Assembly (NCBI GenBank): GCA_022578605.1
Contig: MU394056.1
Location: 496,001-560,000, forward strand
Length of the DNA: 64,000 bases
Direction of reading: 5' to 3'
Source: Camillea tinctor
Taxonomy: Eukaryota > Ascomycota > Sordariomycetes > Xylariales > Xylariaceae
The number at the start of each line of letters is the position of its first letter. The first letter of the stretch is position 1. A program made the position numbers and the translations under genes. The notes beneath the pieces were generated by a model. That model ran no database searches and was not told the origin of the DNA. It saw only the letters and a list, made by a program, of their open reading frames with translations. This document shows positions 10,666 through 23,500 of this stretch, piece by piece.

Positions 10666-13600
10666 AGAATCAGACGATGAGCCCACCGCGGCCTAGATCA
10701 CATTCGCCCGGGTGGCGTTACGGGTAACGGGAACGCAAGTCAAGTCAGCTCAGGCTAGGAACGGGATAGGACCATCAAGTGAACTTGGGTGGACGAGTCA
10801 TTCACGACTTAGATGTGAGGTTGGCTGGTAGGCAACCAGGCAAACAGGCAGGAAAGCAGATAACCTCTGTGTGTACGTATGAGTTGAGGTGAGAGGTGGT
10901 TACCCATGTGTTAGTCATGCCAGTCAGGAATTACCCACCATACACGATGAGAGCTAGTTTCTGTCATGTCTTAGATATACTATCTATCTGAGCGTAGGTA
11001 TGTAGGTATCATATGCAATGGTTGGCTGTATGTGTGTGTGGGAACAACTATGCCGATGCTAAGAAGCTTTTTCTCAAGTTACTTGGATTTTCTCTGACTT
11101 GCCCGGGCTATGTATGTACTGTGTGTTATGCCCCCCTTCCCCATATATCTCCTTTTTTTTCTTTCATGATGCTATCCTCATATACACGGGCCGAGGAAGA
11201 CAGAAAGAGAGAGAGTGGGGATGGCGTCGTTTGGCGTCGCGCGGCCTTCGTGTCGAAGACGTCAGCGCGATTCTCGTACCACCTCGAAGCCGTACATACA
11301 TGTGCTTTTTTGACATGATGAGTGGTGTCTCACAAGCCGTAAAGCTTGCTATGTGCCTGTTTTACCTTCCTCTCTTTTCTTTCTTTCTTCTTAGTGAGAG
11401 ACACTAGGACTTGGCTCTGAAACTAAGCCTCTCTTCTTCACCTATTCTCCTCATATCTGTGTCGATCGCGATCCCTCGTATATCATCAAATGGTTAGGCA
11501 AACCCCACAGAATCAAAATGACAGACTTGATAGACTGCCTAGAACATACATACACACACATGCATACATACATATGTGCCTATGTATGTATGTATGTACG
11601 TATGAGATCGTAGCTGATATCTTTGTCTTTCCTTTCCGTTTGGCCCGCGGCATAAAATTGGGACGTGGATGGACGGCCACCTCGGCAGCGACCATCCGTA
11701 GGGATGTTCGATACTGTATGGAATGGGTGTAGTGTAAGTTATGTATCGTGAACAGAATCTGAGCTAGCAGCAACTAGTCAGGGCCAGCAGAGACCATCCC
11801 TCCTCTTCCGCTCACCGCTCTCGATATCATATGTACGTACGCATAAATGTACCGAGTTATCGCCTTCCCACGCGTTCGCGTGGTAGAGCTATTCTGACAG
11901 ACCAGGGGGTCTTTGAAGGGGGGAGGGAAGGGAGGGTTGACGGCTAGGGCTAGGGGTCAGGAGGGAGCAAACGGAGAGAAGCAAGTTGGGGAAAGAAAAG
12001 AGAAACAAAACGAAACGAGACAAAATACGTTAGCATGACAAGACAAAGACGAGACGAGGCGAGTTCTCTCCTGCCGGACCTGCCATCGTGGTGCTTGCCT
12101 GCCGGCCTGCCTTGCTAGGTTAGTAGTTTGTAGTAGATACATACATAACATGCCTTTTCATATAAAGTCGCGGGCGCTTAAATCGCTGTCTCTACTCTCT
12201 AACAGTGACCAATCATCTTACAGGCTTGTCTCTTAAGTTCGGTACGCAGCTCGTCTATCATTGGGGGAGACCCCTCTCTTGTCTCTTGCCCCCATGCACG
12301 ACACACTTGCTCACGTCCCCACGAGAGCATCTGGTTGGTCGGCGGGTCTCCAGGACCTAAGCGCTTAACTTGGTAGTCTAGCTCTTCTGATTCGACAGGA
12401 TGGACAAGGCAGGATTGAACAATGGGAGAGGTAAAAAAAAAAGAGATGTTCGTTCCCCTGTCGCTCTCCCACCCCTGGCCCCCCCTCATCCCTCTTCGAA
12501 AAATCTAGCGGAGCTTTGAGATACTAGAACTACACTATGTAGGTACACTATCCCTCACTCACCGCCCCACTATGCAATTCCCAGGATTCTGGGACTTTAT
12601 GACAGGCCAATCACCAAAAGAGGGTCCCGCATGAAGCTTAGATGAGGGTAGTGTAGATATGGATCAGTAACTAAGATGTGCAAGTTTGTGACTAGGTGTG
12701 TGACCAGATGATAACTTGTAAGTGGTTTTGGGGAGGGAGGGGTCCACCTAGTTATAAGTTTCCTAATCTACTGTCTTCTTGTCTCTTCAAACATATAAGC
12801 TAAGGGAAATAAGTACTACATATAGGAGAACGATAATTTATTATAAAGTAACTATTTATTTATTTATTACACATTGGGAAGGGAGGAGAAAAGGAAGAGG
12901 GACATAATGGTAGAGAGAAAGGGATAGGATAGTAATGTGCGTGAAAGTAGGTCAAGTAGGTTGCAGGCTGCTGTATGCCGGCTCGATAATACCTATATGC
13001 TAACTATGTAGTAAACTCACCTCCCCACGTAACCGTGATTACTCTTGTTACGATGGTAGGCAGATATCTTGGTACCCGCCAGGGATAGGCGTGATTTCCA
13101 ACTCGGCCTTTTTTGTCCTTCGCGAATCGTGATAGTGACGAACGGGATTCTCCCCCGGAGAAGGACATCCACCCCTCCCCAATCCCCCCTCCCCCCTGAC
13201 TACCTAACCGTTTTCCCTCTCGGCGGTCAAGTTCGCTTGGGAGTAGAAAAGAAGTGGAGAGAAGGTTATTAGGGGGGGGGGTTAAGGAGAAAATCACAAG
13301 AGGCACTAGACAACGTTGAGCCGGTCCTCTTTGAAAGCTAACAACTACGGAACTAAAGGGGGGTAAAAAAAAAAGAAGATGGCCCAGATACTGACCATAG
13401 AGACGAAAACAACAACACCTGGGAGGATCCGCAAACCACCAGGTCGCATAGAAGGTCGCGTTAGGTAGGTCCGCTAGTGTTCAACGACGGGCATTGTTTT
13501 TGGTTTCCCCTGTAGGTCCTTCTTCTCTTTCGCAGCTTGTCTAGAGCTCGGGGCGGGACGGGGACAAACAAATAAACAAATCACGAATGCATGTGTCTCA

Positions 13601-14580
13601 AGATGGATGGGTCAAGTCAGAGTGAATATCTTCCTTCTGCCGGTGAGTAGCGGCCATGTGATTGGGCTACGTAAATACTACTTGCTGCTGCTGCTTTTCT
13701 TTGTTTCTTCCTCTTCCCGCGTGAGGTACGTGACGATCTTGGGGCAGAAAATATAGGTATGTTGTTGGCTACACACGAAAACATAATCGTGCCCCAGTCT
13801 TCTATCCGAATGGTTGTCACGTCCCCGTTTCGCCCTCATCTTCTTGTTGGTTCATCGGCCCGTCCGTGCGTCCTCCCTTTTTTGGCCCTGCTCATAACTT
13901 CACTCCTCCTCCTTCACCCCCTAACGATACAAGTAAAAGACCCAAATAACAAAACAGAGAGATGAAAGAAAAAATAGAATAGACCGTTGGTTTCCTTGCC
14001 CCTTGCCTCCCCGAAAAGAATTCCCTCGGTGATATCGCTTACCCCAAGTCATCCTTGGGTACGAATGGGGGAGGAAGGCCACTTGTATGGACGCCGCCCA
14101 GCAACGCCTGATAACTCCGTTGCTCTCTTTGAGACTTGCCAGTAGATAGAGACAATTATTTCGCCAGAACCCCATCGCTCTTTGTATGTAGATGAAATAA
14201 TGATAATGAATTCATAACGTAAATTCGTGTCAGTGCTCCTCTTTTTTTTTTTAATATTGGTTTTTTCTTTTATGTTAATAAGACCTCCACAAGTCCCCAC
14301 TAGATGTAAATGATAGACGGGCCGACGCTGATTTGTGCGGAATTTTTTTGGTGTGTGAGAGAAAAAGAGTTGAAGACAGTAATAATAGTGATAAGTTGAT
14401 ATGAACAAATGGAAGAAGCGATCAAGTGTTGTTGGCACGTAGGGACGGTCTCGGCAGTAGTGGGGGTAAAATGCTGAGAGAAGATAGGTCCTTTCGAAAA
14501 CTTGAGGGGAGAATAGGTAGGTTGGGCAGATACATATGTAGGCATGGCCCGGTTTGGTTGGTGTTGGCTGCTGGTGACCT

Positions 14581-15312
14581 TTAGGCCGAGTTAGATCGTG
14601 TAGTCGTGGTTTGCGGCACTTCTGCTTTGGGACAATTTGAGTGCGTTCTCCTCCGCTTGCCCTTGGGTGCTGGGTTCATCCTCGGCGTGTAAGTGACTGT
14701 TCTCGTAACCACCTCCCGGATGTGTCGCACGCTTTTCCCAGTAGACTTCTGCGCTCGGCAGTCCTGAGCATACCGTGACTTCAGCGCCGCCTCCCAGTCG
14801 AATGGTGACCGTACTGATCTCGCGCTGAATGGCGATCGCACAGTTGCGCTCAGAGGCGAATCTATGTTAGACACTGCGGGCGACGCAGGGACGTGGAGGC
14901 TAGGAAAAGAGGTCGCGCCCGTTGGTGGCGCAGACATGGGATGGCTAGGGAACGGGCTCGCTGGTACGGTAGGCAACGACTTGTGGTTCCCGCATTTACA
15001 TGAGCAGTCTGTCTGCTCGCTGCTAGCTGTAGATGGCGCCGACTCTTGCGCCGACTCCTCCTCCGGGGTAGAGGCGCCCGAACACGATCTCTTCTCTGGG
15101 ACCACGGGTGAAGGTGCCGACATGGCCTTTAGAAAATCCATGTAAGCCGTGGGCGGGCTGATGGGCGTCCGGTTGCTACCGGGAAATTCCTCCTTGATGA
15201 AATCCGGAACTGCTGAGAGAGGTGTCTTTGCCGACAGAGCGGACAGCTCAGACGGGAACGTAGCGGTGACGGGAGTCGTCAACTGCGCGAGCTTGGGCTT
15301 ACTTGTAGGCAT
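14581..15312 (-). CDS. Conserved-looking Ser/Pro-rich protein of unknown function
   Basis: Intronless ORF of 243 aa. The frame runs ten codons upstream but opens with GTG, so the start is the ATG at 15310-15312 (MPTSKPKLAQL). I do not recognise the family. It has a Ser/Thr/Pro-rich body with two short SP-F motifs (VRSPFSARS and VRSPFDWEAALKSRY), an AYMDFLKAMSAPSP segment, and a Cys cluster CSCKCGNH. The C-terminus is very basic with REVVTRTVTYTPRM then KGKRRR, a likely nuclear localisation signal. No signal peptide or membrane segment is visible. Codon use is GC-rich and even over the whole length, unlike the surrounding desert, and the frame has no low-complexity cause, so I take it as a real gene. 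It stands alone, with 7 kb downstream and 15 kb upstream of non-coding DNA, as fungal regulatory genes with long UTRs often do. Confidence 0.65.
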   Translation of the reverse strand: MPTSKPKLAQLTTPVTATFPSELSALSAKTPLSAVPDFIKEEFPGSNRTPISPPTAYMDFLKAMSAPSPVVPEKRSCSGASTPEEESAQESAPSTASSEQTDCSCKCGNHKSLPTVPASPFPSHPMSAPPTGATSFPSLHVPASPAVSNIDSPLSATVRSPFSARSVRSPFDWEAALKSRYAQDCRAQKSTGKSVRHIREVVTRTVTYTPRMNPAPKGKRRRTHSNCPKAEVPQTTTTRSNSA

Positions 15313-17444
15313 GATGGCGTTTTCCCCGAGTGGTAGATACACAGGTAGCTATATGTTAAGTTTGTGTTGTCTCTTAGGGAGCGAGGGTCTTCAAGTCAAG
15401 CAAATGACTGTGAAGGATTAGGAGGGACGGGAGGATGGAAGGTCGGGATGCCTACAAGCTGCACAGAGAAGTCGCCGTGGGGAAGGAAAAGGTCGGCAAC
15501 TTGGAATCGAGTAAAGCCAGATGAAGGGGAAACAGAAGGTTATAATAATATGTGACTCTGCAAGGCAGGAAGAGGTGTCCCAGGGTCTGAGACGAAGGGC
15601 GCCAAACGGGAAAGCTAGCTATCCCCCGCTAGAAACGCTAGAAACGATGTGACGGACGGATCCAATGGGACGGGATGGGTCACCACCGCAGTGTAGCTGC
15701 GTAGGCGTAGGGGGTGTGTGTATGGCCCCAGAAGAGCCAAGCCAAGGGGTTGTCAAGGCTTAGACGACGGGCGAGATTCCAGCGCCAGCACGGATACGTT
15801 AATTGTCCGCGCGCGCGCTATTGCAGTGGGGGATCGAAGGCCAACACGAGCTACGCCTTTGAGGACAGGGGTTGTGAGCTTGACCTTGAAGGTGGTGGAG
15901 TTGCGGGAGGGCCAGTTGGCGCCAAGAAGATCGAATCAGGACGACGATGGCGGCAAGTGGTGGGCCAGTAGCCAGTAGCCAGTGGTCGGCTTCTTTATTC
16001 CTCTGTGTCGCAACTGGGACTTACAGATGGAGGGCGTGTAAGTTGGAGAGAGCTCACCGGATTGGCTCTCTGGGACGGCAGGATGAATATACTCCAAATA
16101 GCAGCACTTTACTTCTCAATTTAGAGTGCTTTATCTTTTTTGGGGTTTTCTTCCCTTCTCCCCGTTCGCTTCTGCTTTGTGCACTTGCAGATCTGGATAT
16201 ATTGATACCTATACCGATGCTAGGTGTATGTGTTGAGGCGTTCTCGTTTTGGTGTGGTCAGAGTTTTGACTTGCTTTTGAGTTGAATAACCCAGGTTTAG
16301 TATATCTGGTATGTAGACCTTGACAAGTCTAGTCTGTCTCTAAACTCTAGACTTTGAACTCTGGCTGGAATGTCTGATAGGTAGGTTTACCGACCGGACT
16401 TGACTTACACACACCAAACACACGGGTTCCTTTCCGACTGACGGATAACTTCCAAGTTAAGACCACCGATGCCTATGCTAGGTTAAGTATAGGGTACTCG
16501 AAACAGATCCAACTAGGTAGTCCTTGTGCGAAAGTAAGCAAAAGACGCAGGCTGGCAGGCTAGCAGCAAAGAGGCGCTGAGAAGTGAAGACGGATCTTGG
16601 TGTTGATTCGTCCAAACGCCCTTGTTCGTGTGCTTGATCTAGCACGCAGCTACACCAGGATTTGGCTTGATGGTTCGAGCGGTTCAGGGGGTATTCGGTA
16701 CTTCAGTTAAGCGCCGGGACTATACCCAATCTATAATTAGCACCCGCTCGTCTTCTCCCCTTTGATTCGATGTTTCGACTTGACAGCTTTTCTCCCAATT
16801 CCGTTCCCATTCCCAAAAACTCACCTCTCAGCTGAATTGTCTTCAGCGGCAAACAATACTACACCACCAACGATCTGCCTCGTGTGCTTTTTTTGCTCGT
16901 GTGCTGAGTCCCCGTGTGAGAGGGAGGGATGGGATAATTACGTCGAATGAGCACCTCTCGGTTGTCATCCGGCTGAACAGTGAGCTGACGAGCTGACGAG
17001 CTGACGAATAGCTGAAAATGTGACCGCGGGGTAGCGACAGGGAGAGTTATGTGATAATGTGAATGACAAGTTTGTGCAATGAATGCTGATGATGATGAGG
17101 AGGAGGGTTCCAAGCGGTTGAGTGCTTGGTCGACTTCAGTATCTTATTTGTCTTACACCGACCGAACAGATTATCATGACCATCTTCGTCACCATCAGCT
17201 TAGGGGTTCGCTCGTTGCCATTTATGTCTTTTCTCCCCCGCGCCTACGACGACAATACTTCAAAAATAGATCGTCTCTTTTTTTTTCTACCTTCTTCAAT
17301 TCCCTCTCCCTTTCACCCTTTGACATTTCCTGTCTATTCTTGCCTTGCTTCACTCAGCGCGCGGTTCACAAAACCTGCTTCATTCCCGAGTAGCTTTACA
17401 TAATTAGAGGTTGTCTCTGCTTCCGACAAGATGAAGCCTAGATC
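15313..17444. other. Upstream region of the 243-aa gene
   Basis: No credible ORF. The first part probably holds the 5' leader and promoter of the minus-strand gene. It contains three tandem copies of AGCTGACG (16983-17006) and a strongly pyrimidine-rich plus-strand stretch at about 17270-17350 that looks like a fungal transcription-start region pointing right. Confidence 0.45.
16983..17006. repeat. Three tandem copies of an 8-bp unit (AGCTGACG)
   Basis: Perfect threefold repeat followed by a broken copy (AATAGCTGA). Confidence 0.85.
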
Positions 17445-17570
17445 ATGGCGGATAATCTGCCAGGCCAGAGCGCGCGCGATCTGGTGCACGACATCGACCG
17501 AAGGCAACTCGAGTTTTCTGTTGGTCGAGAGGTTTCAGACTCGAGCTATTTAGGTAGCTGGCGTGGTTAG
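17445..17570 (+). CDS. Possible short ORF (41 aa), unconfirmed
   Basis: The ATG sits in a good context (GATCATGGCG) about 100 bp after a CT-rich leader-like stretch. It opens a 41-codon frame, beginning MADNLPGQSARDLVHDIDR, that has normal amino-acid composition and no repeats. A stop (TAG) lies in frame just before the ATG. The frame either ends at TAG 17568-17570 or could leave through a GTAGCT donor near 17553; I found no convincing next exon. It may be a real small protein, an upstream ORF of a long transcript, the surviving first exon of a broken gene, or chance. I do not recognise the sequence. Confidence 0.2.
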   Translation: MADNLPGQSARDLVHDIDRRQLEFSVGREVSDSSYLGSWRG

Positions 17571-20500
17571 CTTGCTACCATACAGAGACTCGATCCCCTC
17601 CGGCTTGATACTGCAGCGCGCGCGCGTGCGCGTGTATGAGCCCCGGGTTTGAGTGCCGGCCGGGGGTCTGGACCGGGAGTCTTGGTCGAGTCAGAACTTA
17701 AGATGAAAGACAAGTAGTCATTCGTTCTTTATTATTCTAGACGCCCTCTCACATGGCTCTTGCGTCAACTTCTCTGCATTTAACCCGGGGCGGTGGGGCC
17801 GCCAGATGAACCTAAGCGCCGCCGGTCTTCACAAGGGCTTCCATCTGCTTGGTCCTTATTTGCTCATGTTTAGTGGTTTCTGCGCTTATGACTATGGTGT
17901 CTAACCGGCCATGTGTTCCTCTTTCGTCAGCTCATAGGAGAGAGACACGCTATATGGTTTGGCGGAAGCTCATCCCAGCAAGTAGCCACGCGAGACTGGA
18001 GTGGCAATATGTTGGTGAGAAGTGAATCACGAGCGAGTCCCCATTGGCGGCACTGTAGAAATTTGGTAGGTCTTTTAGCGCGATATCTGCATGGCTGCGT
18101 TCACAAAACAGCACTAGATCCTTCAGATAAGTGACAAGCTTGATCTCAGCAGTCTGTCTGGTATAGTACTGGGGAGGCTCATGGCCCCGTCGCACGTCAT
18201 CAACAACCACCGTTAATGTACCCAGGGGTTTGGTAATAGACCCAGGGGACTGGTAGTCACATTAAATAATCTAAAATGCACTCGGATTATCACATTTGAA
18301 GGAACCCATGTTACAGGTACGGGAGCTTAGATAAAAGTGTTTTCTAAGTGTCCAAAGCAAAGATATCTGTGAAACAGTTCTGGTTATAACAACACACTAC
18401 TTCATACCTAAGGCCTGCTCGATGCTAAATGAAGCTACTATGGCCGTGATTGCATGTTCCTTCAAGACAACCGATATGATACGTCGATGATAGTTATAGA
18501 GTGTAAAGGTCGTCCAATTCCAAAAAATAAAGGGATTCGAGCTTTGGTGCAATCCTGGACCTAGTCCACGTTTCTCGTGCATGTGTTATACGTGTCTAAG
18601 CGCGCTTCATAGGAGAATGGATAGTATTAGGGAAGCTGTTATTTCAGCCACCGCGGCAGCCGACTTCTAACATATTTGCATTACGTCCCAGTAGGATGGA
18701 TGCCTTTCTTGGCCTGGCGATGGTGTTGGGATACAGCCTAACTGGAGTTATATATGTGGTAGCGGTTACTTAGTTCTCCAACAAGTATACCAGGAGCTTC
18801 AAAACAGCAAACAGTATCCACCCTTTGGGATGTAAGGTCAGCGTCACTATTCTAGCAGTGTTGGTTAACTAGACAACACATAAGACTTGGGAGATGTGTC
18901 TCCCTGAACATTATCATTCTAGAGATCGATTTGAAGATCGATATGTCATCGCGTTTCCATATGGTCGATCCATCGCCGTTGTTCCTCTCCAACCCGTCAC
19001 CCGACTCTCAACTTGTTAAGGGTGGGTATCACTGCATTCAAAACAATGCTGTCAGCACGAACAAGTCATTGGTGAGCCTCTAGTATCGTGGACGTGGGAC
19101 ATAGCCGAGATAACAGAGCCTGCAGATGCGGGTGAGAGACCCTGACCCTACCCCCTACTAGGTCATCGAATCGAACAACTCAGATGGTCCATCACCACAC
19201 CACAACGTGAAAAGGCAAATCCTACGTAGATGTATTACTTCATCGGTCATTCTTCAACGTTCTAGTGAACAGGCCGAGATAGCACCCTTGCTCGTAGACA
19301 TCTAAGCAGCTCCTGTCACCACTCCTATGTCTAGATGGACCTGCTCCTTTTCCATGTATCTATAATGTAGACAAGACATCAAAGTCCTTAGCTTTATGAA
19401 AGGGTTGGTTCAACTAAAAACATATAGTATTATTCAACGACTGGCTTGATATTAGGCTTCCAGGTTGGATCTACATGTCGTTCATGTCTCATTGCTATCC
19501 TAAACCTATTTTGATAATGCCTCATACTACTCTTAATGGGGATTCTATCCACAGCATTGAGTCCTTGCCCACTGAAACTCAACACGGTATACTATATATG
19601 TGGTGACTCTGTAGATCTCTCTAGCAGTCTGCTTTTATTCCAGTCCGAGTGCTTGGGTATTCAAGATCCCTCGTCACAAGACCAGTCAACTATGGTAGTT
19701 CTCTTGACGTCGCCAGCCTTTTCTCGTAGCGAGCACCCCAATCGCCATCTGCTTAGGCCTTGTGTGTCTTCACATGACCTCGACCCGCCTCTCCGGGCCG
19801 TGCTTTGGACAACTCTGCCATCTATATCAGGCTCCTCGATCATTGGGTACAGAGGCTAGCCCGTCGTGCGACGATACTCCCCGGTCAGTCTGTGTGTCCT
19901 TGATCACGGGTACGTCGAACATATCTAACGTCGGACAGCAGCGAGGAAATGTCTATCCAGTATCCAGTTACGATGCCGTACGACGGGATGATGGGTAGGG
20001 TTGACAACAGGTAAGTTGAGGATGATTTACGGATGGCAGTATTGCTCCTCGGCGTCATAGCCTGTTTGGGGCCTATGTAGATAGGTCGATGAGTAGGCAG
20101 GTAGGTAAGGAGGTAGATCTAAGTTATTCTATCATGCTTGCTTAGGGATGTCAGCGAAGTTGGAAGATATGAGGGAGTGGCAGTGTAATGGAGTTCTTTA
20201 TGCTCTAGACATACATGTCAAGGATAATATCCGACTGTCTTCTCGGCGCAAGCGATATCATGATTGCTGTTTTGAGTCTTCGGGAACGAGATCGCACGTC
20301 CTCGGGATTCATTTTCTCGGGATTTGTAATCGCTGTTCGCGATACCTGATTTTGACGTACACGAGAGATGTCTTGAAGCTTCTAGTATGCAAGCCGGCAT
20401 TGGTGATATAAAGATTATGTCGTGGGGAATTCTTCAATGACCCCTCAGGGATAATTCTACGGATGCTTTTAGATTCAGGGCTCGTAGTACAATGCCTTGG

Positions 20501-23500
20501 GGGTGGGGAGAAGTCCTATTACATCCAATGACGAAGACGACATGATGTGTGGATTTTGTAGGCCAAACGATCACAACATAATCTCGCGAGGGACCAATGA
20601 TAGCATAGCACAGCATAGTCTTTATTCAACGTGTAGTATTCTTCCTAAACCATCACCTAAGGCGCGAGGATAGGGCCAGGCTTTTTGATTGTTTGAGTCC
20701 GTACCCCTTTTCTCCTCCTTCTACTAATTATCTGGACCCTTAAGTCAATTAGTTAGCTAGGGGGTTAAGAGAGATACAGAAGGTAGTTGCCCTTATCTCC
20801 ATGTATACGATTTTCTGTAAAATGGGCTTGGACTACGAGTGTTTAGAACCCAACGATCAGTTTCTACCATTTACGAGAGATAAAAGCCTAGTACAAGCAT
20901 TAGCTGGTATTTACTCTAGTGACCTCGTGCTGAACTCTGCCTGTAGCTATGAGTTCGAGGCAGAGTCCTTTGCGGTCTCCCCTTAATCAATATAGTCATT
21001 GCCGACTACCCGTGCTAATGTTGACGCGAACACTCCCCGTCGGCTCTAATTTGTCCAATAACAGGCAGACCCCTTTTGCATTCGATCCTAGAATAAGACC
21101 TGATGCTTCCGAGACACCCAGTGGCAAACAAGGTAGGTTATAATATTGCGTTTTCCCTCAATTTCCTGTTCGCGCCCACGACAGGGGTAAAGATCGAAAC
21201 TAGCTCTCTAAAGGAGGGCTATCGTTATTCATAAGATAAGGATAGATGCGGAACAAGTGAGCAAGGTTCTTCCTAGTGTCGGAGCAACTGTTCGAGGAGA
21301 CGGGGGCTTAGTGTCTTGAGTTGAAGTTGGCTAACGGGTAGAAAGCTTAGAAGATGATCTGATTGAGAGCTATTCAGCAGTTCAACCTAACACCCGCACG
21401 TTTTTTGGTTGGATGCTTCGTTCTCGTGATCAATTAGGGTTGATACAACTCGAGAGTAGTTCCTGCGGCTAGCCCCTTATTGGGGAAACACAACAACTAA
21501 GTTGATCAGTGCCGGGGGGTAGGCTTCCGCTCAGACTCTAGAAAATAGGGATATGAAGGGACGAGAAAGAGACATACTCTGCTTAATAGTGAACAACCTC
21601 AGGGGGCCGCTCCTAGAATTCCTAATATAGGTTTTGCGAACATAAAACCTACTCAAATCACCAGAAAGATGTCAATTCAAATTCGCATACGTTCCCCTTC
21701 GTTCTAGGAGGACAATACTGCGGAGTTGGAGGTGGCATAAGTCGTGGATGTCGCTTGTCGTTCAGACTGCTGACTTACAACCAAAAAAACGTCTTGATGC
21801 CAAGAGTCATCTGGTAGGGGGTATATTTGGGCCGTGGTCAGCAAAGGTCTCCTGCTAGCCAACATTACAAGCTACCCAACGACTAGACGAAGCCTAATGT
21901 CCATATCTTGATCCATTGATATTCGCTACTTGGTTGTGCATGATGCGTGGGCTACCACCACATGGGCCGTCGCCATTGGTCGCCAACTGGGCCTCCGATT
22001 CGGATAAGGATCATCTCGGAGTACAATCCCTCAACAGTTTTATCAATAGATACGAACTTGTATAGCATTTGAGGATCCAATGACTTGCGTGTTGCATTGG
22101 TCTGGATAGTGTCATGAATGACAATGTGTTGTCGGAAAAGCCAAGAGAGGATCTTCTACGTCGAGGCTTGCTAGAGACCACCATGCATCGTCAAAGTCAT
22201 GAGTTGTAGCCCCGATGGATACCCTCGACGTGATGTAATAGGCGATTGGGCAGCACCCAATAGCCAACACCACCATACTTCGGCTCTGGACGCCCCTTTG
22301 TGTTGTGACAGAACTGCGTATGTATTGTAGGATCTGCTCTGCAAGCCCCTTCTAGAACGGGCGGCGAAGGATCAACGGGCTACCAGAGGACCCAAAACGA
22401 GAACAAGGCTGCGTTTTGCGCATAGCAACATAATGCATGATCAGCCTCAGGTTACTATCACAGTGCCATCCGCACGGGAGTAGGTAATTGATCTCGGGGG
22501 AGTTTCTGCATTCAGGGAGCTAGGTTCCAAAACCGAAACCGTCTAACCTAGATCTTCTCGTGTGCTTCAATCTCCGCCGTAGTCCGAGTATTCGGCGTAA
22601 AGAGTCGCACGAGGTGCGGTTGATTCATAGTAGTGTAGAGAAAACCAATTTCTCTCGTAAAGCCGTCTTAATCACGGCTTTTCATCATCCCGAGCCAAAA
22701 CCCTTGTCAGGGCAACGTTGTGCAGGCGATCCTGTAGACATGATAGCTGATCCGATTCAAGTAATTATTCGAAAGATCATCGGTACGTTATGGTTCTTCC
22801 CGAGCCGCGGTCGCCCAAGAACAGAATCGCGTGGCGCTCTAAACCAAGAATGTCCAGGGGGGCCGAGCTGTGTGATGGTCTGAATATTAAGCAGTTGCTG
22901 AAAACGGAGAGGCTTGATTGTGACAGGCCTTCTTTTCTGGCCTGAATGAGAGGCCAAAATAGGTTGCGACGTAGAAATCGCCAGCTATAGCACACTCACA
23001 CTATGGAGCTTCCAAATAGTGATGTCAAGATAGGTATAACCCATCTTATAGCTCGATGTGATTCCGATATGACCCTTTGCTATTGTGGACTGAAACGGCC
23101 CAATATGGAAAGTCCCTGACCCTCCATACCGAATAGACGCCAGGCACGAGTTATGCATAAGCGCGAACGCGGAGATGGTGGGAAAGCCTTTGTGTGTGAG
23201 TCGGACCGTAGGGTGTCGAATAAGAAGGCAAGAATTCTACTTGAATATCTTATTCGCCCATGAGCTCCAGGGTGAGCTTATTGCAGAATTAGGGAATTGG
23301 TGGATCTGAGTAAGTAAGCTCCTTAACTAGCAGCTAACTAAAACGAGAGTGTTCCTCGCCAATAAGCAATTTTGAGGAACGAAGGGTAGCAATATATGAT
23401 AATGAGGCTGAAAACCGGGTGTTCTACTGCTGAACGTCTAGAATATAACAGGAACCGTCATCCAGTTCCCCAGGCAAATGAGCAGCCAGTAGCATCGTGA

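Larger units (their letters stand above)
7432..14580. other. Gene desert I, microsatellite-rich
   Basis: 7.1 kb with no ORF that looks coding on either strand. Long reading frames here are made by simple repeats. It contains TATC/TA/TG runs near 9009-9047, CA/TACA/TA runs at 10560-10665, ACATACATAC runs near 11545-11600, repeated TAGGTA/TACGTA tracts, and a 16-bp GC-rich inverted repeat at 11868-11883. It probably includes the 3' UTRs of FAN1 and of the 14.6-kb gene. Confidence 0.6.
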
